Origin: Lewinella sp. W8 | GTDB taxonomy: Bacteria; Bacteroidota; Bacteroidia; Chitinophagales; Saprospiraceae | NCBI RefSeq assembly: GCF_004375085.3 | Contig: NZ_SNAQ03000011.1 | Span: forward strand, 1 to 64,000 | Reading direction: 5' to 3' | Length of the DNA stretch: 64,000 nt | In this document: one piece after another, positions 33,219 to 42,796 of the stretch | Position numbering within the stretch: the first letter of the stretch is position 1 | Layout: every line of letters starts with the position of its first letter | The notes under the pieces: generated by a model | What the model saw: the letters and a program-made list of their open reading frames with translations, nothing else | What the model was told of the DNA's origin: nothing | Database searches by the model: none | Translations under genes and position numbers: made by a program

Positions 33219-34364
33219 CTAGAAGGGCAGGCGGTACCCTACGGTAAACAGTAGAATATTCGCCGGTCGTGGCGTGAAGGGATTTGGCATCCGTTCATAA
33301 TTGATGGCCAGCGTATAATCTTCGATTCGTGCCCGTACGCCGGCATCCAGCAGGAAGTAATTATTGGCGAAGAAGCTGTTGAAGCTGGTTGAGAAGGCAT
33401 TGTAATTACTCATCCCACCGGTAAGTTGAAGACTGAAGTCTTCCCGGTTAATGGGGTAGAAAGCCAGGGACAGGTTCCCCTTGAACATAGACTGAGATAC
33501 GTTGGACGTTTCCTGCCAGAGAAAGGTGTGATAAACGAAGTCCGCCGAGAACAAAACGCCGAGCCAATCCAGCGTACCGTCGAAGTTGGCCTCCGCCTGA
33601 TAGCCCAGGGAGAAGGAGAACTGGTTCTGGTTGAATTCTTCGTCCATCAAGTCAAGGTATCCGGCCCTCGCGTAGTGTTTCAGGGCGAAGCCGCGCCGGA
33701 TGCGATCTTCGTCGAGATGAGCGATGGGTAGATTTTCACAATCGTAGTAGATGGAAATAATCCGCATGATGTCCGAGTCGGTAAAGTCCGCGTGACGGGC
33801 CTTTTCCAGGGCTTCGGAGCAGTCCCTCACCAAAAATTTCAGCTTATTGCGGAAGCGACTGGGGTTGGCGTGCATGATGTCGTACACCTGAATGCTCGTC
33901 AGGGAAAGCATCAATTCCACGTCTCCCTGTTGGAGTAAGTAGGCGTAGTCCCGGCTCCCCAGGGCAGAATTATCGTACTCGTTCGCGAACAGATGTACCT
34001 TGATGAGGGTGATGGGCCCATCGATGAGCACTTCCCCGAACCTGCGCTGACTGACGAGGACGCCGTTGCGCTGATTGTCGGGCAGATCAATGTCTACGGA
34101 CCGATAAATGCGGTTGGATTTTCCCAGGCGGAATTCGCGGACCTGACCGGGACTGTACACGCTGGGATCAGTCCCGTTTTCCCGTTTCAGGCGAACTGCC
34201 CGGCTGAGGGTGGCCGGGGCGTCCCGCATAATGTGGCCTTCTTCCGTAGTCCCGGAAAAGAGCATTACTTCGTCTGTCTTTTTCGTGTCCTCGCGCTGTG
34301 CAAGCAGACCGCTGGTGGCCGCCAGGAGCAGCACCAGGAGTTGAATAAATTGTTTCATAACCAA
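33219..34364 (-). CDS. Probable outer-membrane-associated protein of unknown function
   Basis: A 381-residue protein with a signal peptide ending near GLLAQ (residue 22). The first half is mixed, with a helical segment about 170-235 containing KLKFLVRDCSEALEKARHA. The second half (about 250-381) shows alternating beta-strands such as QFSFSLGYQAEANF and NYFLLDAGVRARIEDYT, ending in LLFTVGYRLPF. A terminal aromatic residue and these strands are typical of small beta-barrels. The family is not recognised. MV or the following MK may be the start. It stands alone. Confidence 0.6.
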   Translation of the reverse strand: MVMKQFIQLLVLLLAATSGLLAQREDTKKTDEVMLFSGTTEEGHIMRDAPATLSRAVRLKRENGTDPSVYSPGQVREFRLGKSNRIYRSVDIDLPDNQRNGVLVSQRRFGEVLIDGPITLIKVHLFANEYDNSALGSRDYAYLLQQGDVELMLSLTSIQVYDIMHANPSRFRNKLKFLVRDCSEALEKARHADFTDSDIMRIISIYYDCENLPIAHLDEDRIRRGFALKHYARAGYLDLMDEEFNQNQFSFSLGYQAEANFDGTLDWLGVLFSADFVYHTFLWQETSNVSQSMFKGNLSLAFYPINREDFSLQLTGGMSNYNAFSTSFNSFFANNYFLLDAGVRARIEDYTLAINYERMPNPFTPRPANILLFTVGYRLPF

Positions 34365-34461
34365 GTGAGTCGTTCCAAACTACGTCAACGAGGGAAGTAG
34401 GCATCGTAGTCAATCCTACGTAATATAGTGGATAAACGGCTCTTGTGGTCACCAATCTTCG

Positions 34462-35940
34462 CTAGGGTCGGGTCCCCGTCATTCGGCTCAGGCCCGCTTT
34501 GGCCAGTAAATGGAGCCCCGTTTTGTACTCTTCGGGGTGGATGGACAGACAGTCCCTGAAGTAATTTTTGGCCCGTTCGTAGTTGCCCCGTCGCTCCTCC
34601 ACCAGTCCGGCCTGCAGGGCTGCTTTACAGGCAAAGAACTCGGGCTCATCGCGACCGAGCGTGATCGTCCGGGTGTAGAAAGAGAGGGCTCCGGAGGCGT
34701 CTCCCAGGCCTTCCAGGACCCGGCCCGTACGGTAGGTGAATTCTAGTCTTTCGGGGTCCGAAAGCGTCGCCGTATCGATTTTATTCAGGGTGGCGCGAGC
34801 GCGGGTGCAATAATTTCCGTCAAAGAGCAGGCGAGCCCGGAGTAAGCCGGGGTGCGGCGCCCGTTCCCGGCTGGCTTCCCGCACGGCGTTTTCATCTCCG
34901 CCCGCCCGGCTGCCACCCTCAATGGCGCTCAGGGAGCGGAAGTAACCCGCTTCGTCGTTCTCCAGCAGGTAGGTCCAGGCGATTTTCTGGTGGGCTTCTT
35001 CCCGAAAGTGGCGGCCCCCATACCGGAAATTGAAGGACTGGAAATGAAGGCGAGCCCCGCTATCCAGGTTCCGCAACTTGGCCAGGCCAAGCATGAAGTC
35101 CAGATAGGGGAAGTCTTCCGCCTTCCCGCCCCGGGGCTGGGCTTCCAGCCACTTGATGGCCAGATCATTCCTTCCGCTGCGCATGGCCAGGTTGGCCAGC
35201 ACGAAACAGTGGAGTGGATTCGTGGCCGGTTGCAACTTTAGGTTACGGACGAGGGCGAAGGCCCCCTCGGGGTCATCCGCCAGGTGCAACTCCAGGTAGG
35301 CAAACAAGACGGCCGTTTCCAGGTGGAAGGGGTTATCGGGCATGTTCACCGCCCGCCGCAATTCTTTGCGGCCTTCCTGGATGGTGCCGTTGAGGGAAGA
35401 GAAAAGCTCAACGCCCCATTTGTACTGGGGCGGGATGGACCCCACGGCGGCATGGAGTAACCCCAGGTCTTTATAGGTCAGTAAAAAATCCGGGTGCTCC
35501 TTCGCGTTGGCCCGCAAGAGCTTGTTGGCCCGGTTGATCTCCCGGAACGCCGCAAAATGCTTTTCGAAGCGCAAGTGCACCAGACTCCGGTGGAGGCGAG
35601 CCTCCGCCAGAACGTAACGGTAATAGGGATCATCGGGATTGCCCGCCTCCAGGGCCGTAAGCCGGCGCTCGAAGCGCGCCTCCAGGGGATACCACAAATT
35701 TTCCCGGCCACTCAGGTACAGGCGGAAAAAATCGAGGTAGCTCTCCAGGTGATGGGTTACCAAATTGGTGGGCGTACGCTCCCGGATACGGTCAATCTCC
35801 CGCTGGGCCTCGTCGAGTTCGAGGCGCATAATCTGGTCGTAGACCGCCGCCGCCCGGGGGTGGAAGTCGTAGTAATAGTCCGTGGCTACCGCGGGAGTAG
35901 TCAGGCAAAACAGGCAGCAAAACAGCAGGGCTCTAGCCAT
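34462..35940 (-). CDS. TPR-like secreted protein
   Basis: A 492-residue protein with a signal peptide (cleavage near PAVAT). It is a long array of paired helices that read as tetratricopeptide-like repeats from about residue 30 to 485, with late repeats [24 protein letters not shown] and [20 protein letters not shown]. Such repeats bind other proteins; there is no enzymatic motif. Its start overlaps the end of the pterin dehydratase gene by 8 bp, so the two are probably co-translated even though no functional link is known. Confidence 0.7.
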   Translation of the reverse strand: MARALLFCCLFCLTTPAVATDYYYDFHPRAAAVYDQIMRLELDEAQREIDRIRERTPTNLVTHHLESYLDFFRLYLSGRENLWYPLEARFERRLTALEAGNPDDPYYRYVLAEARLHRSLVHLRFEKHFAAFREINRANKLLRANAKEHPDFLLTYKDLGLLHAAVGSIPPQYKWGVELFSSLNGTIQEGRKELRRAVNMPDNPFHLETAVLFAYLELHLADDPEGAFALVRNLKLQPATNPLHCFVLANLAMRSGRNDLAIKWLEAQPRGGKAEDFPYLDFMLGLAKLRNLDSGARLHFQSFNFRYGGRHFREEAHQKIAWTYLLENDEAGYFRSLSAIEGGSRAGGDENAVREASRERAPHPGLLRARLLFDGNYCTRARATLNKIDTATLSDPERLEFTYRTGRVLEGLGDASGALSFYTRTITLGRDEPEFFACKAALQAGLVEERRGNYERAKNYFRDCLSIHPEEYKTGLHLLAKAGLSRMTGTRP

Positions 35941-36178
35941 GTTTGGCGTAGATCAGGTTGATGGCCGTGGCCAGTTGGCGGTCCTTATCCGTGACGGTAT
36001 TCCCGGCGTCGTGGGTCGTCAGGCGGATGGTTACGCGGTTATAAACGTTGGTCCATTCGGGGTGGTGGCCCGCCGCCTCGGCGGCGAAGGCCACTTCGGT
36101 CATGAAGGCGAAGGCGGACGTAAAGTTCTCAAAGGTGAATTCCCGGTGCAGGGCATGGTCTTTCTCGGTCCAGGGCAT
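35933..36178 (-). CDS. Pterin-4-alpha-carbinolamine dehydratase
   Basis: An 81-residue protein with the whole DCoH fold. The catalytic motif [16 protein letters not shown] (His-His...Trp) is intact, followed by [18 protein letters not shown] and LATAINLI. It dehydrates 4a-hydroxytetrahydrobiopterin after aromatic amino-acid hydroxylation. No hydroxylase gene is in the window. The protein is slightly shorter than the usual 95-110 residues at the N-terminus, starting [11 protein letters not shown]. It overlaps the TPR gene by 8 bp. Confidence 0.88.
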   Translation of the reverse strand: MPWTEKDHALHREFTFENFTSAFAFMTEVAFAAEAAGHHPEWTNVYNRVTIRLTTHDAGNTVTDKDRQLATAINLIYAKHG

Positions 36179-36437
36179 TGTGTTCTTGGGATGATTTGGT
36201 GCGCTAAGGTACGGGGATTTTTTGGGCCGTTAATAATCCACTATTCTGACCAGATATTCCTTGTCAATGACTGCGTCATTTACTTTTCCGGCCAGAATTT
36301 TTACCGTGGTCGGAAGCCTGTTTTGCGAAGGCTTAGCCGAGTAAAACGGCGTCCGAACACTTGAAGACTACATCGGGTCTGATGTGATGTTACGGGTTCG
36401 ATTCATACCAGCTTTAGCCGTTGATGAAATCCCTTCA

Positions 36438-36457
36438 CCGGATAAATCCGGCGCTAC
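36438..36457. repeat. 20-bp palindromic repeat, copy 1
   Basis: CCGGATAAATCCGGCGCTAC; the first part folds as CCGGAT/ATCCGG. An identical 20-mer is at 44630-44649. Both lie in intergenic space. The remainder of 36179-36437 shows no gene. Confidence 0.6.
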
Positions 36458-36479
36458 GGCAAAAGGTTACCCAAAACAC

Positions 36480-36516
36480 GGCGCGAGCGCAGGCACCTTG
36501 CACCCGCGCTCGCGCC
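36480..36516 (-). terminator. Strong hairpin behind the tricorn-like gene
   Basis: GGCGCGAGCGC (36480-36490) pairs with GCGCTCGCGCC (36506-36516). On the minus strand it is followed by GTGTTTTGGG and lies 31 bp after the stop of the tricorn-like gene. It also belongs to a small GC-rich repeat family seen near 17405 and 21392. Confidence 0.65.
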
Positions 36517-36546
36517 AAATAAAATCATTTTCTTCACCCAGCTAGC

Positions 36547-39500
36547 TTAGTTGTTCCGCAGCCCCGTGCCCCGCTTCTCGAAGGGCGGACGTTCGTAGGT
36601 GGGCTCCGGACTACGCTCCAGCATCTTGAGCACTTCCTCGATGGCCCGCTCCAACTGTGGGTCGCGTCCCTGCATCACTTCTGCGGGTAGTTGATCCACG
36701 TCGATGTCCGGAGCGATGCCCTCGTTCTCCACGCGGTAGCCGTCCTTATCCCAGAAGGCCACGTTGGGCGCCGTCACGGAGCCCCCGTCGATGAATTCCG
36801 GGTAGCCCAGCACGCCCACCAGGCCACCCCAGGTACGCTTGCCAATGATGGGCCCCAGGTCGTACTGCCGCCAGAGGTAGGGAAAGAGGTCACCACCCGA
36901 GCCGGCCGCTTCGTTGACCAGCAGGACCTTCGGACCGTGGATGGCCGCCAGGGGAGCGTGCTGATCCTTGCCGTAGCGGTAGGTCCAGCTGTTCTGGTAC
37001 GGACGGGAAAGCAGCTCCACGTAGTAATCGGCGATCTGACCGCCGCCGTTGAAGCGTTCGTCCACGATGATGGCCTCCTTGTCTACCTGGGGGAAAAAGT
37101 ACCGCTTGAAGTAGGCGTGTCCCGCACCGGCCGTGTTGGGGACGTAGACGTAGGCCACCCGGCCGTCGGTCGCTTCGTGCACCCGTCGGAGGTTGCCCTC
37201 CACCCAGTCGCGGTTCCGGAGGCCGTTCTCACTCCGGATGGTGGTGACCACCACGTCGCGGGCACCACTACCGTCGGGGTTGGGCCCTACGGTGAGGGTG
37301 ACGTTGCGGTTGGCCTTATCTTCAAACAGGCGGAAAATGTTATCCGATCCCGCCAGGTTTTCCCCGTCCACCGCCAGGATGTACTCCCCTTCAGCAACGT
37401 TGACGCCGGGTTCGGTGAGGGGACTGCGCATGTCCGGGTTCCAGTTCAGTCCGCCGTAGATTTTCTTGATCCGGTAGCGGCCGTTGACCACCTCGTAATC
37501 GGCGCCCAGCATACCGCCGGAAACTCGATCCGGGCCTTCGCTCAGGGGTGCCGGACCGCTGAAGCGGTGGTGCCCGACCCCGAGCTCACTCATCATCCAG
37601 CGCATGACGGCGTAAAGGTCCCGCTGGCTGGTGACGTGGGGCAGAAAAACTTCGTACTTCTCCTTCATGGCATCCCAGTCTACTCCGTGCATACCGGGGT
37701 CGTAGAAGTAATCCCGGTTGACGCGCCAGGCTTCGTAAAAGATGTTTTTCCACTCCGCCATCGGATCCACCTTGACCCGCAGACCGCTCAGGTCAATAAA
37801 ATCGTCAGATTTCTTACCGACCGGCGCGACGCCCCAGCGGCCGTTGCGGACGAAGAGCATTTTCTCCCCTTTACCGGCAATTTCAAATCCATTGCTGGAC
37901 ATGACCGGTTCCGCCTCGCGGGAATCGAGGGAAAAGGACATCAATTGCCCCCCGTTTTCACCCTGGCTGATGAACAGCAGGCCCGATTTGGTGGCGGCCA
38001 GATTGTAGTAGGTTCCGGGGGAGATCGGGAGGTCAATGATGCGTTGCTCAATGCCCGCAAAATCAATCTGCACCGAAGACTCTTCTTCTTCGGATTCCTC
38101 CGTTTCCTCGTCCGCTTCGTCTTCGATCACCTCCTGATCATTGTTCCGCTTCAGCGGGGACACGATATCCTTCCGCAAGGTGACCAGGTAGATGGCGTTG
38201 GACGACTGCATGTCCGCACTGGACTGCTGGAACCAGTTTACCACCGGCCCCGCGTCCGTAGAGGCCGCGAGGTAGAGGTACTGCCCGTCGGGAGAGAAGG
38301 TGGGTTCGGTGACGTTGGACAGCCCGTCCGAGACGGGCTTGATCGTTCCGGTCTCCGTATCGTAGATCAGTGCCTGCTCGAAGTTGGTTTCCGTCATCTT
38401 GGTGTAGGCCAACCACCGTGAGTCGTGGGACCAGCTACCGAACAGGTCCCGGTAGGCACCGGGAAAGTAATGATCGTCGGCGTCCACTCTGCTGACTTTT
38501 CCGCTGGTGGTTTCCACCACGTAGAGGTTACGGCCATTGTCGACCAGCGCCAGTTTTTCACTGTTGGGGGCCCAGTGGGGATTGGCGTAAAAGCCCGTAC
38601 CGCCCAGTTTTATTTCCCGGGCTCGTTTCGACTTCACGTCGTAAAGGTGCAGTTGGTGTTCTCCGGACGCATCCGAGAAGTAAGCGATGGTTTTCCCGTC
38701 GGGAGACCAGGCCGGGTAGCTTTCGTGTACGCCCGGCGTATTGGTCAGGTTGATGACGTCACCGTCCTCAACGGGCGCCGTAACGATTTCTCCGCGGTAG
38801 TCCATCACCACACGGGCGGCGGAGGGAGAAATTCCTCCGCTGCGGATGTGGCGGCGTCCGCTGACGATGCGGGAACGACGCTCCAGCAGGTCAGTTTTGA
38901 TGTTGATGTCGATCCGTTTGGAGGCCTTGGTGGCCGGATCAAAAATGTGCAGAAAGCCCTCCTGTTCGTAGACCAGTGCTCCCGCTCCGGAACCGAGGTC
39001 CAGGATGGGAAAATCTTCGTAGTTGGTCAGCTGCTCTACGGCCTTCGTGGCGGGATCGTAGACGTAAAGGTTGAACTCGCCGTTACGGTCGCTGCGGAAG
39101 TACACCTTCCCGCCGACCCACTGGGGCTGGACGTCGTTGGCACCAGACTCCGGGATGGGAATTTCTTCGACGGAGTTATCCGACAGGTCCTGAATCCAGA
39201 TCCGGGAGAAGCGGCCACCCCGGTAGTTTTTCCACTGCTGGAAGGCTTCCGGCAGAGGGTTGTAGGCGAGGTACTTTCCGTCGGCAGAATACATGGCGTG
39301 GTAGGCCGTGGGCACGCCGAGGGGTTCGGGATACCCGCCGTTGAGGCCGACCGTAAAGGGTTTGGCGTGGTAGCCGGTAAAGGACGCCCGGCGGGTGGCG
39401 TAGAAGACGCCCTGACCGTCGGGGGCAAAGTCGGACACCACGTCGTCTCCGGGGTGCCAGGTCAGGCGCTTGGGAATGCCCCCTTCGGCGGAGACGGTGA

Positions 39501-39768
39501 AAACATCTACGTTGCCATCGTACTCTCCGGAGAAGGCGATCAGTTTTCCGTCGGGTGAGAATACCGGGGTGGCTTCTCTTCCTTCGTCGATGGTCAGGCG
39601 GCGGGGGTTCTTGCCATCGCGATCCGCAATCCAGAGGTCATTGGCGTAGGTAAAGACCACGTGGTCTTCACTCAGGGCGGGTTGAGACAACATGCGGGTG
39701 GGGCCTTGTGCGGGGAGCAGCTGCGAGAAAGTCAGCAGTACGCCAAGGCAAAACAGGCGGGTAATCAT
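36547..39768 (-). CDS. Tricorn-type S41 protease, secreted
   Basis: A 1073-residue protein with a signal peptide (cleavage near LLPAQ). Two beta-propeller regions (about 25-330 and 340-620) contain many FSPDG-type repeats and an acidic insert of Glu/Asp at about 545-565. Then come a helical part, a PDZ-like domain (about 770-850) and the C-terminal S41 protease. Catalytic candidates are His near 732 (GVGHHRF), Ser near 956 (AAGSGGDLF) and Glu near 1016 (NEGIAPD). Tricorn proteases degrade peptides released by other proteases. Here the signal peptide places it in the periplasm or outside. Confidence 0.88.
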   Translation of the reverse strand: MITRLFCLGVLLTFSQLLPAQGPTRMLSQPALSEDHVVFTYANDLWIADRDGKNPRRLTIDEGREATPVFSPDGKLIAFSGEYDGNVDVFTVSAEGGIPKRLTWHPGDDVVSDFAPDGQGVFYATRRASFTGYHAKPFTVGLNGGYPEPLGVPTAYHAMYSADGKYLAYNPLPEAFQQWKNYRGGRFSRIWIQDLSDNSVEEIPIPESGANDVQPQWVGGKVYFRSDRNGEFNLYVYDPATKAVEQLTNYEDFPILDLGSGAGALVYEQEGFLHIFDPATKASKRIDINIKTDLLERRSRIVSGRRHIRSGGISPSAARVVMDYRGEIVTAPVEDGDVINLTNTPGVHESYPAWSPDGKTIAYFSDASGEHQLHLYDVKSKRAREIKLGGTGFYANPHWAPNSEKLALVDNGRNLYVVETTSGKVSRVDADDHYFPGAYRDLFGSWSHDSRWLAYTKMTETNFEQALIYDTETGTIKPVSDGLSNVTEPTFSPDGQYLYLAASTDAGPVVNWFQQSSADMQSSNAIYLVTLRKDIVSPLKRNNDQEVIEDEADEETEESEEEESSVQIDFAGIEQRIIDLPISPGTYYNLAATKSGLLFISQGENGGQLMSFSLDSREAEPVMSSNGFEIAGKGEKMLFVRNGRWGVAPVGKKSDDFIDLSGLRVKVDPMAEWKNIFYEAWRVNRDYFYDPGMHGVDWDAMKEKYEVFLPHVTSQRDLYAVMRWMMSELGVGHHRFSGPAPLSEGPDRVSGGMLGADYEVVNGRYRIKKIYGGLNWNPDMRSPLTEPGVNVAEGEYILAVDGENLAGSDNIFRLFEDKANRNVTLTVGPNPDGSGARDVVVTTIRSENGLRNRDWVEGNLRRVHEATDGRVAYVYVPNTAGAGHAYFKRYFFPQVDKEAIIVDERFNGGGQIADYYVELLSRPYQNSWTYRYGKDQHAPLAAIHGPKVLLVNEAAGSGGDLFPYLWRQYDLGPIIGKRTWGGLVGVLGYPEFIDGGSVTAPNVAFWDKDGYRVENEGIAPDIDVDQLPAEVMQGRDPQLERAIEEVLKMLERSPEPTYERPPFEKRGTGLRNN

Positions 39769-39954
39769 GGTATGCGTTTGGGTGGGGTTAAATCGTGGCC
39801 GTGTTCTACGGTCTTCCGGTTAAAGTTAGGTTTTTGTCAGGACAAGAATATCCCGGCGCACCATAAAGTACGCTTCTACCCCGGATGGACGAACTCCCTC
39901 CGGGACCGTTGCACGCTTTCCCACCAAAATCGTTCCATAATTTCCGGCCAGTAA

Positions 39955-41112
39955 CTACCGGCTGATGACGCGCACGGCTTCGCGCGCCTCGCGGGCGCGG
40001 GCGCGAGCCTGGGCAACGGTATCCCCGAGGGCCGTCACGTGGCCCATTTTCCGGAAGGGGCGGGTTTCCGCTTTGCCGTAGAGGTGGGGATAGACTTCGG
40101 GGATGGCCAACAGTTTTTCCCAGCCGTCGTAATGGGCCGGTCCCCGGTGGCCTTCGGCACCGAGGAGGTTAATCATCGCTCCGGGACGGAGCAGATCCGT
40201 CCGCCCGAGGGGCAGGTCCAGAATGGCCCGGAGGTGCTGTTCGTACTGGCTGGTGATGCAAGCCTCGATGGTGTGGTGCCCGCTGTTGTGCGGGCGGGGA
40301 GCAACTTCATTGACCAGGATGTCGCCGGATTTAGTCAGGAAAAGTTCCACGGCCAGGAGCCCCACGATTTCCATTTGGGTGACGACCTCCCGGGCTAGGG
40401 CCGCGGCCCTGGCGTTGACGTCCGCCACGATGGCCGCCGGGCAGACGAGAAACTCCACCAGGTTCGCCGTGGGGTGGAATTCCATTTCTACGGTCGGGAA
40501 AACGGCCAGTTCTCCGGAGGGGGAGCGGGCCACGATGACCGCCAGCTCCTTATCGATGTCGGCCATTTTTTCCAGGAGGCAGGGCACGGGCAACAGCTTG
40601 TCCCGCAAATCTGCTTCGTCGCGGATGATGGCCACGCCCTGCCCGTCGTAACCACCCGTACGGGCCTTCTGGACGAAGGGCAACGACCAGCGACCGGCTG
40701 CCACCGCTTCCCGCACGGCATCGGCATCGTCGAAGAGTTCGAAGTCCGTCGTGGCGATGTCGTGTTCGGCGTAGAATTGTTTTTGGAGCCCCTTGTCCTT
40801 GATCAGGTCGATCTTGTCTGGCTGGGGGTACACCTTCACGCCGGCGGCCTCCAGTTCGTGGAGGGCCCCGGTATCGATGTGTTCGATCTCGATGGTCACG
40901 ACGTCCATCTTACGGCCAAATTCCAGTACGTCCTGTTTGTTGCGGAAATCACCGCTCACGAAGACGCTGGCGTAATTCGCCGCGGGAAAACTGTGGTTCT
41001 GGTCGAGCACGTGCAGGGGTAAGTGCCAGTCGGCACCGGCCTGACAGAGCATCTTGCCCAGTTGTCCGCCACCAAGGATACCGATTCGGGGAAAGGGAGA
41101 TTTTGCAGCCAT
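39955..41112 (-). CDS. purK: N5-carboxyaminoimidazole ribonucleotide synthase
   Basis: A 385-residue ATP-grasp enzyme. IGILGGGQLGKML opens the N-terminal domain. VTIEIEHI, LPFVQKARTGGYDGQGV (ATP loop) and VNEVAPRPHNSGHHTIEA (metal and substrate site) are all typical of PurK. It joins bicarbonate to AIR using ATP in purine synthesis. PurE is expected as partner but is not in the window. Length and motifs are normal. Upstream space is filled by a two-hairpin repeat (41163-41244). Confidence 0.94.
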   Translation of the reverse strand: MAAKSPFPRIGILGGGQLGKMLCQAGADWHLPLHVLDQNHSFPAANYASVFVSGDFRNKQDVLEFGRKMDVVTIEIEHIDTGALHELEAAGVKVYPQPDKIDLIKDKGLQKQFYAEHDIATTDFELFDDADAVREAVAAGRWSLPFVQKARTGGYDGQGVAIIRDEADLRDKLLPVPCLLEKMADIDKELAVIVARSPSGELAVFPTVEMEFHPTANLVEFLVCPAAIVADVNARAAALAREVVTQMEIVGLLAVELFLTKSGDILVNEVAPRPHNSGHHTIEACITSQYEQHLRAILDLPLGRTDLLRPGAMINLLGAEGHRGPAHYDGWEKLLAIPEVYPHLYGKAETRPFRKMGHVTALGDTVAQARARAREAREAVRVISR

Positions 41113-41162
41113 GCCGCGAAGATAAAACTTCTGGGCGGGGGGTGGGGTGGTTTTGGATGTTG

Positions 41163-41244
41163 CGGTGGTGCCCGCAAGGTCCTGGTTCGTGGCTAACGCC
41201 TCGACTGCAGACCTTGCTCAGGTAGGAGGACCCTTTCAGGGCCC
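41163..41244 (-). repeat. Two-hairpin intergenic repeat, copy R3
   Basis: Read on the minus strand: GGGCCC-TGAAA-GGGTCC, then TCCTACC. The second hairpin has outer arms GCAAGGTCTGCAG and CCAGGACCTTGC, and the tail is GGGCACCACC. It has the same layout as R1 and R2, with the stem base pairs changed on both sides. It fills the purK to DUF4230 gap. Confidence 0.75.
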
Positions 41245-41248
41245 ACCA

Positions 41249-41869
41249 TTACTCCACTTCCCGCGGCGGGGCCTGGCCTTCCAGCACCAATTCATAACCC
41301 GCACCCTCCACCAGGTAGGCTACCGTTTCCAGCACGCCGTCGCCCTGCTCCCGGGCGGCCTCCAGCAGCTTGCTTTCCAGAGCTTTTTCACGGAGCTTTT
41401 CCTTCGCCTTCCGGTTGAGCTCGCTGTAGTCTTCGGCGGTGAAGCTGTTGAACCAGCTTTCGTTGAGGTCCCGGTAAATGAGCTCGTGGTCCACGGCCAG
41501 AATTTCGGGTTCGGGCAGGTTTTGCAGGTACACCCGTTGCTGGCTTTCGTCTACCCGCAGTTGCAACTGCTCCAGATCGTAGCCCACCAGCACCGTACCC
41601 CGCACCTCTACGGAGGCCTGCTTCCGGAAGGAAAACCGGGCCGGCAGCGGCAGGTACAGGGTCACTTCGCGCGCCTGATCGGAATGATACAGTTCACTGA
41701 CGTCCCCCTCCACGGTCACCAGTTTGAGCACGTTGCGCACTCGCTCCAGTAACACGGTGGAAGACTCCTTTTCCGTGTGTCTATCTTGGTTAAAACCCCA
41801 AAACACGGCTCCGCCCAGGAAAAAGGCGAGTGCGGCAACAATCAGGGTGACTCCGAGACGGGAAAACAT
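41249..41869 (-). CDS. DUF4230-family membrane-anchored protein
   Basis: A 206-residue protein with an N-terminal membrane helix (residues 4-25). The DUF4230 domain covers about 40-195, with VLKLVTVEGDVSELYH, VEVRGTVLVGYDLEQL, YLQNLPEPEILAVDHEL and a C-terminal helix (NRKAKEKLREKALESKLLEAA). The function of the family is unknown; the layout suggests a periplasmic domain tethered to the inner membrane. It starts 3 bp after the DUF3108 stop and is the last gene of a three-gene group. Confidence 0.8.
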   Translation of the reverse strand: MFSRLGVTLIVAALAFFLGGAVFWGFNQDRHTEKESSTVLLERVRNVLKLVTVEGDVSELYHSDQAREVTLYLPLPARFSFRKQASVEVRGTVLVGYDLEQLQLRVDESQQRVYLQNLPEPEILAVDHELIYRDLNESWFNSFTAEDYSELNRKAKEKLREKALESKLLEAAREQGDGVLETVAYLVEGAGYELVLEGQAPPREVE

Positions 41870-41872
41870 ACG

Positions 41873-42796
41873 CTATTCGATTTTTGCCGTCATCGGATAC
41901 CGCAGTCCCTCGTAGCTTTTCAGCACGGCTTTGATGCTACCCACGCTTACGGGCGATTCAATCAGTACGGGCATTTTATTCTCGTCGTCACTCACCCAGA
42001 TCTGCATTTCGTCCCCTTCCTTAAATACCTCTCCGGCGATGAGCTGGGGGCTAAATTTCTGGGTGCGGTAGCGTCCCTGCCCCTTCACCTTTTTGTCTTC
42101 CTCCGGTCCGAGGTACTTGATGTTGAGTGGGTAAACTTCCTGGTCCATGAGGATTTCGATGGGAATTTCCTGGTTCAGTTTCATCTCATCGTACTCCAGG
42201 TTGCGGGCGTAGTAGACGATGGAGATCAGGTCGTGCATACAGCCCTCCAGGGGGATGGTTTTCTCGGTGAGGTCGTCACGGGTCTTACCCCGTTCGCTCA
42301 CCGCCCGGCCTTCCTTCTGGTAGAAAGTGGTGCGATCGTAGCGCGAATAGGTCTTTTCCTTTACTTCTTTGATGTGGATGTTGGGCAGCAGCGTCTCCTT
42401 ATCCAGGTAGCTTTCGTAGTTGTACGCCGCCTTGTAAAACCACTCGTAGCTCGAGTAAGTCTCACCGCGCACCATCACGTGGTAATAGTTCGGCAGATCA
42501 TGCACCAGGAAGGTCACTTCGGCGGCCGGCAGCCAGACGAAATTCCAGTTGTAGTAGATCTTATAGACGATCCGCTCTCCCGGTTTGAAGGTCAGGTTAT
42601 CAGCGTCGCAGATGTCCGGCAGGGACATGGGGGGATGAAAATCCGGAGCGGTGGAGGCGTTGGGCGAGGTCGCAGGTGCCGTGCGTTCGGGGGAGAGCCA
42701 TGCGGTTGGGGAGGTAGCCGGAGCGATGCTCGTCGCCAGGCTGGCCGTCAGGGCCAGCGCCATGAGTAGGCTAAGTCTCGTAAGTAGGGTTGTCAT
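41873..42796 (-). CDS. DUF3108-family secreted protein
   Basis: 307 residues from MTTLLTRLSLL. An open extension upstream overlaps the flippase-like gene and is rejected. The signal peptide (to about residue 23) is followed by a linker rich in Pro, Thr, Ala and Ser (to about 55). The DUF3108 domain follows, with FKPGERIVYKIYYNWNFVWLPAAEVTF, EWFYKAAYNYESYLD, and late MQIWVSDDENKMPV and GSIKAVLKSYEG. Its ATG overlaps the TGA of the flippase-like gene (ATGA), so translation is coupled. The family is thought to act in the periplasm or envelope; no reaction is known. Confidence 0.82.
   Translation of the reverse strand: MTTLLTRLSLLMALALTASLATSIAPATSPTAWLSPERTAPATSPNASTAPDFHPPMSLPDICDADNLTFKPGERIVYKIYYNWNFVWLPAAEVTFLVHDLPNYYHVMVRGETYSSYEWFYKAAYNYESYLDKETLLPNIHIKEVKEKTYSRYDRTTFYQKEGRAVSERGKTRDDLTEKTIPLEGCMHDLISIVYYARNLEYDEMKLNQEIPIEILMDQEVYPLNIKYLGPEEDKKVKGQGRYRTQKFSPQLIAGEVFKEGDEMQIWVSDDENKMPVLIESPVSVGSIKAVLKSYEGLRYPMTAKIE

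Noticed and set aside
36691-38421. Long plus-strand frame of 576 codons
   Set aside because: It is the antisense shadow of the tricorn-like protease. High GC content leaves such frames open.
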